From NCBI GenBank assembly GCA_002914845.1, contig JXTC01000360.1, positions 1 through 64,000 of the forward strand: a DNA stretch of 64,000 nt, read 5' to 3'. This document shows positions 10,154-22,560 of this stretch, in pieces. Source of the stretch: Trema orientale. Lineage: Eukaryota; Streptophyta; Magnoliopsida; Rosales; Cannabaceae. The translations under genes and the position numbers were made by a program. Positions within the stretch are counted from its first letter, which is position 1. Every line of letters begins with the position of its first letter. Under the pieces are notes generated by a model. The model ran no database searches. It saw only the letters and a program-made list of their open reading frames with translations, and had not been told where the DNA came from.

Positions 10154-11945
10154 TGTTGGTTTTTTAAAACAATTTTTACATATACGAAAGCGTTAGAACA
10201 TCGAGATTTAAAAAAATTCTTATATCTTTCTAGGATCATCATGATTATATATTGATTTTTGATAAATAAAGGGAATAGAAAGTTACCCTTGAAAACTTAG
10301 TTGCTTAAGCATTCCTTTTGATGATACCAAAGATCTTCTTCTCCAATCATCTTACCAAATATGTGAGATGTGGGCACTTTTTAGATCAACAATTGAAATA
10401 ACACTCTTTTCTCTATCTTTTTCTCTCTAAAACAATTAGAGAGTTAGAATAAGAGAAACTTATTTCTCTATTATGCAACTAGAGAGTAGAAAAAACTATG
10501 AGAACTTATTTCTCTCTTTCTCTATGGTATATAGTGTGTTTTCTCTACGTGGCAAGCAGGGTATTTATAGTAGTAGTAGAAGTAGTAAAAGTAGTAGTTG
10601 ATAAACCTAACTTTTTCTCCCACTACATATATTAAACTGCCCCATTCAAATTAATTATGTAGTAAATTGTGTAGTGGTAGGATTAATGGGTAGACCTAAT
10701 TTCCACTACATATATAAAAATGATAGTTCATATTTAATTAATTAAATAACTAAAAAAAATTATTAATTCATATTTAATTAATTATTAGTTTTTGGGTAAT
10801 TTAACTACTACATGTAAATTATGACATAATTTAAATATTACTTTATGTCACAATTTTTAGCATAGTACAATATTAATTTATAGCAATTATAAATTAATTC
10901 AATTATTAATCTCACATATCTTATAGTACAAATATGATAGAGAAGGGACCTATGAACCTATCATTCAAGCTCCAATAAATTTGATTTATCTATTTAACTC
11001 TTAAATTGATAAATCAAAATTATTAATTTCAATGTTATTCTACTATAAACATGAAATTGCACTCTTGAATTTATAGTATAATTTATTCAAAACGAAAGCA
11101 TTGAATTATACATTGATTTAATGATCATTACATATAGATTAATCCTCCATAAATAATTCATAATTAGAGCTAGGTAATTCCGTTACCTCTCTAATTACAT
11201 CTTAGCCTTTGAATTCTATTTGATTCTCTAATGAACAATTAATTTATAACTATATCACAAATTTGAGTGCTCTATTGTTCAAGTCTCAAATCAATGATTC
11301 AAGAGAACTATTTTTTTGACTTTCAAAAAGAAAAGAATAGATTCTATATTTGTGTATTAATATTCCCAACCATTTATTTCGTTGTGTCTCCAAAATATAA
11401 GGATTGGGTTTGGCATGATCAAAGTTTTACTAAGTAAATTAAAAAAACAAAATATGACAATTTGGAGTCTATTAATAAATCAGGATTAAGATATTTTATA
11501 TATGATCATATTATGATGAATTTTTGAACTTTCTATTTATGTCACAAAATTTATTAGACATTTCAAAAATTCATCTTGTCAGGTCCTGTATAATCATATT
11601 ATTCAAAGTACTTCTATCCTGTAATGTCTCTATATTGAATAATCCATATAAGATTACTCCATTCTTAATGTTGATAGACCGTACTAATAATATTAATTTA
11701 ATTCTTATTTAAAACTATAATTGATTATTATAGACTATTTTTTATTATTATTCATACAGTCAATCCTCACATATACATACTTTATATACTGAATAATGGT
11801 AATATAAATAATCTTAGAATATTTATGATAATGAATAATTATATCAACAATAATATTCATACATGCAAAAATTTCTTAATAAAATTATACTCTTAAATAT
11901 TTAATCCAAATAAATAAATAAAACTTTTAGGGCACAATGCCCAAT
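10154..11945 (-). mobile_element. Solo LTR with 5-bp target duplication
   Basis: On the minus strand the 1.8-kb unit ends …AAACCAACA at 10154 and begins at 11945. The direct repeat aaatc flanks it at 10149-10153 and 11946-11950. A TATA box at 10561-10570 (CTATAAATAC on the minus strand) and GAGAGAAA-rich leader follow the U3-promoter-R order. No internal region or second LTR is present, so it is a solo LTR. Its 5' end reads ATTGGGCATTGTGCCC rather than TG; see findings. No open frame of note. Confidence 0.7.
10561..10570 (-). promoter_or_regulatory. TATA box of the 10154-11945 solo LTR
   Basis: Minus strand CTATAAATAC, preceded upstream by AT-rich U3 and followed by a CT/GA-rich leader. Confidence 0.55.
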
Positions 11946-11950
11946 AAATC

Positions 11951-12585
11951 CTTCAGCTGCAATTACCTATACCCAAATAATTCCATCCCTGTCCCACAAG
12001 TTCACAATTTAGTAACGGAGGTATATCTTCATTGTCTGATGTAAAGCTCTAACATAGAATTTAAGCTAAATGCAGGTAAATTTTTGGGATTTTCATTGTC
12101 AAAGGTAATGTTTTTCATAGAGAGAAAACTAGGATCTTCTTTAAGACATATTTCAAAAATGCAAGATTTATAATTTTTGTAATTTAATACATAAGAGTTG
12201 TCATATACCTTTTCAAAGCCAATTTTAACCTATATAGGTATTATAAGAAAAATATATAAACTTAGTCTTTCAGCCTTCTTTCTAAAACTACAACAATATT
12301 GCTAGTTGCAATCACATCCTAAAATAAGAGCTTCAGCAATTCAAAAGAAAGTTTCAAGAGATAACAGACAATTCTTCATTTACAATTGCAAGTTTTACCA
12401 ACATCACTTCAGACACTGAAGAGTCAACAATTTCAAATAAACAAGAAATTTGTGCTACATTGCTAAGGTTATCCAAGCCATATGTACTATTGAAAATAAA
12501 ACCACTGTAAAACACCACAATCTTCAACACAGGATTAATTCTGCTTGGCCACCTTCCTATAAGCTCAAACACTTAGTATTCTAAA
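11951..12585. other. Unassigned AT-rich DNA
   Basis: No recognisable gene. A 72-codon minus-strand open frame at 12354-12572 has no familiar motif and is probably chance. Confidence 0.5.
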
Positions 12586-13103
12586 GGTTCGTTTAGTATA
12601 CAGGATAGGATAAGATAGGATTGCACTATTTTAAAAGATTGGATTAGATTGGATATGATAGGATAGGATAAGATAGAATCAGCATGTGTTTCATACTTTT
12701 AACTAGAAAAATACCACTTTTAAAACTTGATTCTGGAAAAAATTATTTTTTATAAAATTATCTGCAAAAATACAACTTCTGAAAAAATATTTCTAAAAAT
12801 AACATTTCCGGTTTTACCACTTTTAAAAGTTAATTTCGAAAATACTACTTTTAAAGTTTAATTTCAAAAAGTACAATTTTTTAATAATTCAAAAATATTC
12901 TATTATTTTTAATCAAATTCTTAATCCCTCCCAATTCCAAAATCTCAAAAGGATACAATTACCCTCTTCTAAGGGTATTATTTTTAGATTGGATTATTTT
13001 AATCTAATCTAATCCAATCTCTCTTATATGCATGCACCAAATATGAGACTAATTTAATCTAATCCAATCTCATCCTTATCCTGCATTCCAAACGTGGCCT
13101 AAG
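12586..13103. mobile_element. Small TIR element (MITE-like), family of GGATAGGATAAGATAGG ends
   Basis: The left end ggttcgtttagtatacagga and the inverted right end GGCCACGTTTGGAATGCAGG form an imperfect terminal inverted repeat. Both continue into ggataagatagg-type hexamer repeats. The interior is AT-rich with no transposase. An 11-bp direct repeat, agtattctaaa, lies at 12575-12585 and 13104-13114, four bases beyond the right TIR. A second, partial member is at 24746-25057. Class unproven; the CGTTTGG-type end recalls hAT-like elements, while an 11-bp duplication would fit Mutator-like ones. Confidence 0.6.
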
Positions 13104-14012
13104 AGTATTCTAAAAGGTCAATGAAGAAGTTCTAATCTGCATTGCTCTATCCCTCTAGTATTCTAAGAGTATCAAAAATAAGGGCCTCTGCTCTTTGACC
13201 TTTCCTTGGAGATATAGAAACTGCAATAATTTCCCATTTCAAAAACAAGTACCAAAAGCTAGTTGAAAAGGTCAGGGAGATCCCATCAAAAAATAAAAAA
13301 AAGATCAGGGAGATGGAAAACACGAGAGAGACTTACGTTGAGCAAATGACATTTAGAAATGAGTTCTCAAAGGAGAACTTATGCATATGAGTACATGACT
13401 AATACTGAGGGTACTACCTTATTACTATATTTATCAACGTATTCTGGCAAAAACAAAATAAACATTTATCAAAACAAGATTGTTAGTACCGTTCCAAGAT
13501 GATCCTCTGTGTATCAATCTTCAGTACTACATTTCCTCAACAATGTAGATTAACAACTCTTCAAGTATATATGGTTGGTTGTATCCTATTGGACCGCATC
13601 TTGTTAGAAATGTTTTTGGCAAAATATGAAAGATACATATTTTGAAACATACCTCTTTCTAGTAATCTAGTCCTAATAAAATCTAATTCCTGAAACTGCT
13701 AAAACTAGAGCGAAGACTCTAAAGTGTCGCAAAAAATATGAAAATTAAGAAAAACAATTGATAAATAACCAGATTAAAAATGACAATAATAATAACAAGG
13801 AAACTGAAATAAGACTCAAGTGCTATTGCTACAGCCCAGTTTCAGCAAATCAAAAACCAAAAAATTGTCTAACTCTCAAAATATAGAGAAATTTAATTAA
13901 GTGACGTGACAATATACGTGTATGTCTATTTTGGACTAAAAGCGGAGTACATAGGCAAGAGAAAGATACAAAAAAATTGAAACAAAGTAGCAATAAAAGA
14001 AACAAATATAAG
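13104..14012. other. Unassigned AT-rich DNA up to the gap
   Basis: No element ends, repeats or coding motifs recognised. Confidence 0.5.
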
Positions 14013-14079
14013 NNNNNNNNNNNNNNNNNNNNNNNNNNNNNNNNNNNNNNNNNNNNNNNNNNNNNNNNNNNNNNNNNNN
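14013..14079. other. Assembly gap (67 N)
   Basis: Run of N. The LTR to its right loses its left end here. Confidence 0.99.
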
Positions 14080-15617
14080 AGTAAAGGGTCGAACCTATGA
14101 GGATTGATTTCTAATTCAATGCTAAGTATTAAAATTGGTCAATCCTAACTTTATCCAAACAACCGAGTTATAGATTTTAAAGAAATAAAACAAAGAAAAC
14201 TACACTATCATGCAAAATAAATGAAAGCAAGTAATAAGAAAAATGTCTAGAATTATTAATTCTCCAACCATAGTTTAAAAACACAATCTCCCAATTTCCC
14301 TCTTACATTAATTAATCCACTAGAGTTGTCAACCGAGAATTCAAATATATTCACAAACTCCTTTCCAAGACATAAGTGAAAACAACTTGACAAGCTAATA
14401 TGTTACTCCTAACATAAATTGACTAGATTCATTAAGTTTAGTTATTCTCATACAAAGGTTGCACAAGTCACATAGGTATATTCCTATCCTATGCAAACTC
14501 ACCCCACACTAGGTGATCTTATGCTATTCTACCTATGTCCAAATTTAAATTCTCCTTCCCAAGTTCATAAAAGTTTCACTCAACAATTTATTTAGGGATC
14601 AATGAAATAGAAACAATAGGTATAAGATAAACCAAATAACTCAATAATGGATTTGATTAATAAAGAGGAGAGAAATAAACAAACAACAGATTTAAGGTTG
14701 CTTCACATAGTAAAACTAGACAAAAAAGAATTTAGTTCATGGTACAAATTGAGAACAATAAAATTTTAATACAATGAATTCAAGAAATACAAAATAACAA
14801 AGAGAAAAGAATTTTAGAATTTTTCCTCTTTGAAGAGCTTGAAGATGTTTATGGAGGTTGTCAATCTCCTCCTCCAAGATTGATTCTTGCTTTCTTGATT
14901 CCTCTCTCAAATATTTGCTTACAAAGAAAAACTCAAAAGAAAATAAAAAAAAAGATGGTATGAATAAATGGTGGTGTTTATGTTGTGGAGGAAATCAAGA
15001 AATGGAGAATCGGAGCTTGTATTTATCTTCTTCTTTCTCTTCTTCCTCTCTTTCCATGGCTGCTACCCTCTCTTTCTCTCTAACCCAACATACCTCTTTT
15101 AACCCCAAAGATAGGGTTTTAAAGAGGTGGCTCGTGCAAACCTAAGGCAGTCCGAATTCAGACCTTTGGATCGTCAAAACGTTGATCTCGGCCGTCAATT
15201 ATCAAACTAGGATGCAGGAAGTGGCGTACGGTGCCATTTTTGGAACCGTGGCATCAAAACGTCCTGAGAGTTGGTGCTGAGGTGCCACTTTTGGCACCGC
15301 AGCGCCACTTTTTGTCGGTTTGGTACCTTGGCTTCCCGGGTGCGCTATTTCTTCGTTTGAGCTCTGATTTGCTTCATTTTTATTGCATTACGACCGTATC
15401 AAATTCAACTTTAATTCTAATGGCTTAAAAGACCCATTTTTGAGACACAAATTCACCTTAATTCACATTAAACATCCTTGTTTTATTCTCCTATGTACAC
15501 AACAAGTAAAACATCAAAATAACTATTAAAACAATTGAAACAACTTAAAATAAACAAGAACATAGCAAAACTTAAGACACATTAGTATTAGATAACTCTA
15601 TTTTTATGGACTTAATA
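14080..15617 (-). repeat. F1-family LTR, left end lost in the gap
   Basis: It matches the F1 LTRs at 35083-36647 and 38872-40520 along its length: gtcgaacc…ggattgatttctaa, gtcacataggtatattccta, the 22-bp-type module ggtgccatttttggaaccg at 15230-15340, and the end gataactctatttttatggacttaata. The left ~80 bp are missing. Whether it is a solo LTR or part of a longer element cannot be told because of the gap. Confidence 0.8.
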
Positions 15618-16139
15618 AAAGGTAAGCTGCCGTCAAAATTGCCAAATGCATCGACAAAAAACAACAAATATCGATGACCAGTAAGCGTCGGTAAAGCCAA
15701 TCTGTCTACAAATGATGTCGTGAAAAGACCTTATAGTCAACGTTTTTATGACAAAATAATACCACGTCGGCGAAGGATGTCCTTTAGCGACGCGTATTTT
15801 CATCGGTAAATGAATCACTTAATTAGTCGAATAAATTTTTACTGACAAATAAATGCATTTGGAAAAATACAAAATAATATAATAAAATTTTTTAAAAATC
15901 ATTTAGAGATATAAAAATGCATCGGGAAAGTTAACAAATTAAATTTAAAAAAAAATAAATATACATTTCTCGACAAAATTTTGTGTTGGAAAAAATTTAT
16001 AGGAAATTAAAAAAATTACAAAAAAATATAAAATAAAAAATACAAAATTAAATAGAAATTTTTATTAATATTTATTTAAAATACTACTAATGTTCGGGGA
16101 AACAAGTATATAAAGAATACATTATGAACCCTAAACACT
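15618..16139. repeat. CACTA subterminal repeat region
   Basis: Short motifs of the form gc[ag]tcggtaaa or gcatcgggaaa recur at 15685, 15801 and 15918, with degenerate copies (gcatttggaaa at 15853; ccacgtcggcgaagg at 15762). This clustered subterminal motif is the usual transposase-binding architecture of plant CACTA elements. Confidence 0.65.
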
Positions 16140-17283
16140 AGATGAGGGAAGTGGTGGAGGTTGTAGAACTGGAAAGTTGAAGCCTGAGGAGTTGAGCTGA
16201 GTGATCAAATTTGACATAAGTTGTCATTGCTACTCCAACTCCTGGTGAGTCTGGCATTGAGTCTATTGGAGTTAGCGATGAATCTCCTTGAGTTGGCATT
16301 TGTGCTCTACATCTCGCTCATCCAACTGCCTCTAGAGGGTGTAAATTGTCTGTGCTTATTGGTATTGAACAGTAGACTCCCCACTAGTGATTGCCGCCCG
16401 TTGTCCTCTAACTGCCTTCAGCCTAGGCATCAACTAGATGCCCATGTCGAGCAGTGACCAAGCGCTTGTGCCATGTTGGCATTATGGTCGATCTCTGGAG
16501 GACTGACGACTGACCCAGAAGATCCCGCTTGGTCAGTTGACATAGATTGGGCCTAGGACTGGGCTTGTGATTGTGCCTGAGTCACAACGTCCTCCCTCAA
16601 TCTCACCACCTCCACCTACACAGAAAATTAACAATAATAATTAATTTAGTAATAAGAATTACTTAGTCACAAATAATATACTAAGAAAAATAAAACTCTA
16701 AAAATGAAAATTACTAAAAATATACTTACATATCTCTCTCTAGTGTAGTCGTTATGCCACTCAGCGACTTTCAAGTGACGTTGTTGCGATAAATCAATCG
16801 GATTGGAAAGTTCTCTTGTCTGCGGGTCTGCCTATTACAAGCAAAATAAAAAGACATATTAGTACACATAATTTAAATAATAAAAATTATAGATATAGTA
16901 TAAATAATCACATATCCCAGCATATAAGTGGCATGTGTCACTCAATGAGCCTTGAGTAGAAGCATACAGCTTCTTCGCTCGATTCTTTGCGTTTTTTACC
17001 GAACGCACCTGAAAAAATGTTGTAAACATATAATAACTTAATAGAACGAAAAAAAAAGAGAAAAAAATAATTAATTGGAACTATGATGTCCCAAAATATG
17101 TGCAAAGGAGAGCCAATTTGTAGGTTCGATGTCGCCTCGATGTCGGCCATCCCACTGTTTCTGTCGAAATGCCTCTTCATATTGCTCTGCCAGTCTCAAC
17201 GTACGCATTATCCTTTGTGTAACGTCGTCCATGAAGAGAACATTTCCCCGAGGGAAATGAAATTTTAACTTGAAAAAAAACAC
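16140..17283 (-). pseudogene. CACTA second gene, Transposase_24-like
   Basis: Four exons can be traced on the minus strand. 17283-17080 includes TLRLAEQYEEAFRQKQWDG. 17007-16925 has KNAKNRAKKLYASTQGS, matching the conserved K-x-NRAK-Y…GS block of plant Transposase_24 proteins. 16835-16736 has DPQTRELSNPIDL. 16615-16140 is a Q-rich coiled-coil-like tail. Splice-like joints are visible: TTTTTTCAG before the second exon, CTTGTAATAG before the third, GTAAGTAT after the third and TTCTGTGTAG before the fourth. Stops interrupt the last exon. Such proteins accompany TNP2 in CACTA elements and are thought to bind the element ends. Confidence 0.7.
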
Positions 17284-17299
17284 ATATTAGTAATGGTAA

Positions 17300-18652
17300 A
17301 TTAAATAATAGAAAATGTTAAAACTTCATACGTCAAATTTAATATTTCTTATCTCCAAACGCTAGAGGATGAGGTCAATGTCCTCCTTCTTCACATAATT
17401 CCAAGACAATGTGATAGGTGTGACCTAATCTCTCAAGTACTAGGCAAGAAGTTTGTTGAATATCTTGCCATTTTTTAGGGTGGGCTTTCTAGAATTCTCG
17501 TCCACATCCACCACCAATTTCAGATGGACCACCGACATGCTTAAACACAGACAGAACTCGTGTTGGACTTGTATTAACCCTGCCATCATTTCTATCCAGA
17601 TGATTAAAACGAGTCTCAATACCATGAAAGTACATGAAGCAAAATGTCAAAGCCTCATTAACAATATACGCTTCTGCTATAAACCCTTTTGGACGTGTTC
17701 GATTGCGTACATACTACTTGTAGTCTGCTTCATTAGGCAAAAGCATTATTAGGTGCGCTATAATATCAAAAAATTCTAGAGGAAAGATTCTTTCTAACTT
17801 GGTCACTATGAGAACAATGTTATCTTGAAGTTTCTCAAAATAAGTGTCGTTCAATATCCTGACGCAAATTTGTTGGAAAGTAATGCACAATTCAATTATC
17901 GTCTCAAGGATGTCTTTCTTCAAGTAGGGTCAAATTCTAGCTGACAACAGACGCTGAAATAGAACATGACAATCATATGATTTTAATCCTGAAATTTTGT
18001 CACATGCCTCACTCACATTTCTCGCGACGCTATTTGCAAACCCATCAAGAAATTTCACAGATCTAGTATATTCACAAAATTTCTTTCACTCACCAATAGT
18101 CAAGGTGTAACTAGTTTGCAAATTTATCCACCGGTTACCAACCTTATAAACGTGCGATTCACTTTGAATTTTCATCTCAGCCAGATCAAGCCTAGCCTTC
18201 TTTATGTTTTTTAATTTGCCATCAATGTTTAGAAGAGTACCAAGCACGGAATCAAAAACATTCTTGTCAATGTGCATCACATCTAGATTGTATCTTAGTG
18301 ACAAGTGTTTCCAATACTCGAGTTCAAAAAATATGCTCTTCTTAGTCTAGTTGAACTCAGCAGAATGCGTTTGCATTTCACACCACCAAATTGCATGTGT
18401 TTACTAAGCAATCTAGGTTGTAAATTCTCTTACTACTTCAATATGTCATCCCCTACATATTTCTGAGATGGCAGCCTTGGCTCTGAATGTCTATCAAACA
18501 ATTTACTCCTTCTTATAGGATCATTCATTGGCAAGAAACGTTTATGGCCAATGTATGCAACTTTACTCCTAATGCCAACAAACAAGGTTTCTCCATTACT
18601 CATTGGACATATTTTATACCATTTTGTACATCATCCTAATATTAATGCATAT
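17300..18652 (-). pseudogene. TNP2-like CACTA transposase, C-terminal part
   Basis: Minus-strand blocks match plant TNP2 transposase and the attached DUF4218 domain. They are ICPMSNGETLFV and YIGHKRFLPMNDP (18490-18620), RYNLDVMHIDKNVFDSVLGT (about 18230-18300), KARLDLAEM, KISGLKSYDCHVLFQRLL (about 17940-18000), KLERIFPLEFFD (about 17760-17800), and AEAYIVNEALTFCFMY…GIETRFN (about 17600-17690). Stops and small frame changes separate them, for instance after YTLTIGE at 18086. The N-terminal part continues at 24040 beyond the F2 element. TNP2 would bind element ends and cut DNA. Confidence 0.9.
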
Positions 18653-18657
18653 GATGG

Positions 18658-19850
18658 TGTTACGCTAAATACATATACGTAAAATAACCACAAGTGCACG
18701 GGTCGTAATCAAGTAATAGAGTGATAAGAGAGTTGTCGATCTCACGAAGAATATCAAATTGTCACTAAGTACCAGAATTATCATAACCTAACTTTATCTA
18801 GGCAACCAAATAAATGAATTTATAACTTAAATAAATACAAAATTTAAATATAAATACAAAAATAAAATATGGAGAATTCTATGCACAAATGTACTAGAGG
18901 ATTAATTTCACCTAACTATCAACTATGTCTTTTGATCACCAATTGCATTCTAATCAATTGTTCCTAATTTATAAGCCAAGAACCCAAAGGTATTTCTACT
19001 CCCTCTCTTGAGTGCCGAGTGAAATCATTCCTAAATCTTGGTTCCAATATCGCTATTCCAAACCTAGAAATTAAGAATTCATTATGTTCAATGGTTCTTT
19101 TATCATGGCTTTAAAGGAATTATAGGTTCTCTCAAACTCTACAAGTTCTAAGTTATACTATCCTATAGTTGTTTCTAAGATTCTATTTCTCATATGTTGA
19201 ATTCTAGAAACCAAATAATCCAACTAGTAACTAATTAGTTGAGAAGCATTAAGCATGGAATAACACAAATAAATTCAAGAGCAACATCAAAGAACATATT
19301 AGAAATCAAAATATAGAATCAAAGTTTAAGCTACATCATTCCCCAAGCATATAACAATTAGTTCAACATAGGATAATCTAGTACTAATTTCAACAAGAAT
19401 TTCATAGTTCCAAATATATTCAATAATCAAGCATAATACAAAATTTAAATGAAATTAGCGTGAGAAATTCAAATGGAATATAATGGAATATATTTAAATC
19501 TAAATATATTCCATTTCTCAAATGAAATTCAAATGAAGTCTGATTTTCAGGCAGCGTCGCGACGCTCTCGGTTCTGGAACTCAGCACGACAACTTTTCTT
19601 CTCGGGGGTGCAGTTTCTTCGTTTTAGCTCCGTTTTGCCTGATTTTCATTGCGTTGCAATTGTATAGGACTCAACTTCATCTAAAAGGGTTGAAATATCT
19701 ATATTTAGTACCAATTTATCTTGATTCTCAATTATTCACAAGAACTAGAAAAACTAAGCAAAAACACATTAAACCAACATAAATGCTTGAGAACTTACAA
19801 TTATTTGAGCTGAATGATACTTGATTTGTGAGTGAAGTAATCACTCACCA
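18658..19850 (-). repeat. F2 3' LTR, with internal deletion
   Basis: It matches 22561-24034 but lacks about 300 bp, including the leader and part of the GC-rich module. In place of the lost DNA there is a short patch with a perfect hairpin (19482-19515). Confidence 0.85.
19482..19515. other. 15-bp-stem perfect hairpin at a deletion scar
   Basis: aatggaatatattta (19482-19496), a 4-base loop, then its exact complement (19501-19515). It is absent from the sister LTR at the matching point. Confidence 0.85.
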
Positions 19851-19866
19851 AATACCCCCAAACTCG
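19851..19866 (-). other. F2 polypurine tract
   Basis: Minus strand CGAGTTTGGGGGTATT directly before the 3' LTR; the plus-strand-primer site of the element. Confidence 0.8.
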
Positions 19867-21479
19867 AATATTTGCTTGTCTTCAAACAAAACAAAACAAG
19901 AAAAAGAAAATAAAACACAAATCAAGTAGAAATGACATAAACGATAAAGTGTGAGTTTCGTATCGAATCAAAAAAACTGTGCAAGTATATCCGAAGCCAC
20001 AAAATGTTCCAAGCTCAAAGAAAATGCAAACATTAAGATTATCTAGATTTTCAACTTCAAGAATCGATTTAACTACACTCAAGTCTCTTAATGTGTAAGT
20101 GTGTGCAAAATTAATATCACTTAACAAAATGAACTTAAGATAGACTTATGTGTTTCGGTAGGCAATGAAAGATCTTTATATTATACAATTTGGAACTACC
20201 ATATGCCTATTTTTTATGTCGCTCTCCACTAATGTATGTTAGTATGTTATCAAAGATCAAAAGGTCTTTCAGTAAGCTTTTAATGTCGGCTTGGGCAAAG
20301 GTAAAATAATTTTAGAAAAATTTGACGTTCAAATTACCCTTAAACACATTAATCTAAGACCTTTGTAGAGTTATTCTATGGTACACTAAATAGCACTCAC
20401 ATACTTCTTTTCAACTAATTTTCTCTTCTATCAATACTCCACTGAACACTTATTTATAATTTTTTTTTTCGTTTTTCTTAAACGAAAGGTAAGATAAAAG
20501 GATGAAAATCAAAACCCTCTCCCCAAAACTCAAAATCGACATGGTCCTCAATGTCGAAAAACAAAATAGAGGGTAAGGACATAAATTTTGAACCAAATTT
20601 TTCCTTTATCTTTTTTTTTTCTCTCTCTTTTTTTGTTTTTTGTTTTTTGTTTTCATAACACCACCCTTCCTCCCAATATGAGCATAACACAAATTAACTC
20701 TTTAAAATAATCAACATACTTAAAGGATAAAGTTGGTGGTCATTATTTTAGTTTGGCAAAATTGTGGTAGAAATTGAAAGGTACAAATAGGCTCAAAATG
20801 GGTGTACTAGGATGATAATGTATCAAGGTTAGCTTGAAAAGCTCAAACGGTCCAAAAATGGCCTAAATCATTTCTCTAATGACACCTAACATAGAATTTC
20901 ACCTCAAGCTTCACTCAAATGGGTTCTAGAGTTCATGAGATATCAATGCCTATCTAATGTACACAGATTTTCTCCAAAAGCTCAAAGAGTCAAGTGATTA
21001 TGATTATCGTGCTCAAATATGTAGAATCAAAAATGAGGTCCAATTAATGCGAGTCAAGCACAAGGATAATCTCAATGATTTACATTTCAAAAGACCTAAG
21101 AGAACACTAAATGACTACACTTATCATCAATATCAAGTAATCTCATCTCAACAACACTCACAATTTATTCAAACAAGCAAAAGAAAAGCAAGAAAAAAAA
21201 ATAATTTCCTAAAAGTACACAATTTATGGAAAGAAAATCGTGCCAACCAACACACAAGTAAAGCCACACCTAACAAATAATGATTTTCACTCCCAAACTC
21301 AAAATTGGCAATGTTCTTAATATTTAGATGTTCAATGTAAGCACAAGGGAAAAGAATACGTACTGAGGAGGCGAGACATTCTCACCTCCTATTAAGGTTG
21401 GCAAAAGTGGTGCTTTGGGCTAGGTGGCTCTAACTTGGGTTGTGCGAGACTCTTCTCAATGATTTCCATATTTAGGCTT
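19867..21479 (-). other. F2 internal non-coding 3' region
   Basis: Long AT-rich stretch with no protein motif. It contains CCTCAATGTCG, aacaccacccttcctccca and ggcctaaatcatttctctaatg blocks that are shared with the F4, F2b and F3 internal regions (44942-46113, 60940-62400, 33011-34400). These are useful family markers. Confidence 0.7.
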
Positions 21480-22440
21480 ATTCATGCACAACTTGGTGAA
21501 GCTCGTCAAATAGCGGCTTCCGCCCATAGTATATGCTATACAACACAACAAATGGGTATTGTTTTTGAACGCTCTCAAGCTTGGTGATGTATAGAAATAA
21601 TCAGCTCATACACTCAACTTGACTTGGCACCGATACATGTGTTTTATGGGCTTGAATGAGCAGTGCTAGTGGTGGTGGAGGAGGTTTTGGCCACATAGGA
21701 TAGTCATAGACGTGATCTTTGATTAATGGTGGTGGCGTGATACTTTAGATCTCAAAGGGTGAAGATTCACAAGTGTTGTCTTGTGATTCTTCCTCTTTGA
21801 TCCACTCTTGATTCTCCTCCTCACTTGAGTTGTCATCATCAAACAAACTAAAGATCCTATCGCTTGTGCTCAGCTCTTCACGGTGGCTTTCATCAATGTT
21901 TGTAACTTATGCATGCATCATAGCCACTATTCTTCTTATGGCTTCAAGGGAGTCATAGAGATACTCAAATTGTGAATTACGAACGGTCTTCATTCTTTTC
22001 TACTCCTCATGGCAAAGTCTTGTCTCCTCCGAAAATTGTGCAAAAAGGTATTCAAGGTCGGGAGAAAGCTCTGTTTGATGATGTGGAGTATCACACCATT
22101 GCGCCGAAATGTTAGAATTATTTCCCAAACTAAAGTGGCTTGGTGGATAATTCCAACTTTGATAGTCAACACTGGCCATATCTTCCAATAACCAATAGGC
22201 TTTATCAATGGATAGTTGGTAGATAGAGGTTATACTATTTCCTCTTTCCACCCATATTCTTGTTTCAGGCCGAAGGTTGTTGAGGAAGTTTTGTATTTGA
22301 TGAGAAACCATAATCCGGACACGTCATGAACAACTCCTTGTATCTTCACCATGTATAATAAAATGGCTCCGAGTCTCCTTGAACAAACCATAAGAGGATT
22401 TGTTGATCCAACATCTCCAAGTACCTCGCAAAACAAATAT
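21480..22440 (-). pseudogene. F2 gag-like protein, broken
   Basis: The readable core is FLNNLRPETRIWVERG, then KAYWLLEDMASVDYQSWNYP, then AQFSEETRLCHEE (22311-22000). Further 3' lie an acidic stretch, YPMWPKPPPPPLA (about 21680-21720), and YPFVVLYSIYYGRKPLFDEL (about 21500-21560). The LRPET and AYWLLEDM blocks resemble the gag fold of Athila-like elements; the tail is shared only with F1 and F4 here. A frameshift near 22300 and two or more stops inactivate it. Confidence 0.7.
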
Positions 22441-22536
22441 TTAAAAATAAAAGTTGAGAATTAAAAATGAAAATAAACTCCTAAATTAAAATCAAGTAAT
22501 TTACTCCCGACATCAACAACAATCTAAAATGTCAAT

Positions 22537-22554
22537 TCCTCAGCAACGGCACCA
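22537..22554 (-). other. F2 primer-binding site, tRNA-Asp type
   Basis: The plus strand reads tcctcagcaacggcacca, against the tRNA-Asp tail TCCCCGGCAACGGCGCCA. There are three mismatches, all transitions. It lies six bases from the LTR. Confidence 0.8.
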
Positions 22555-22560
22555 AAAACT

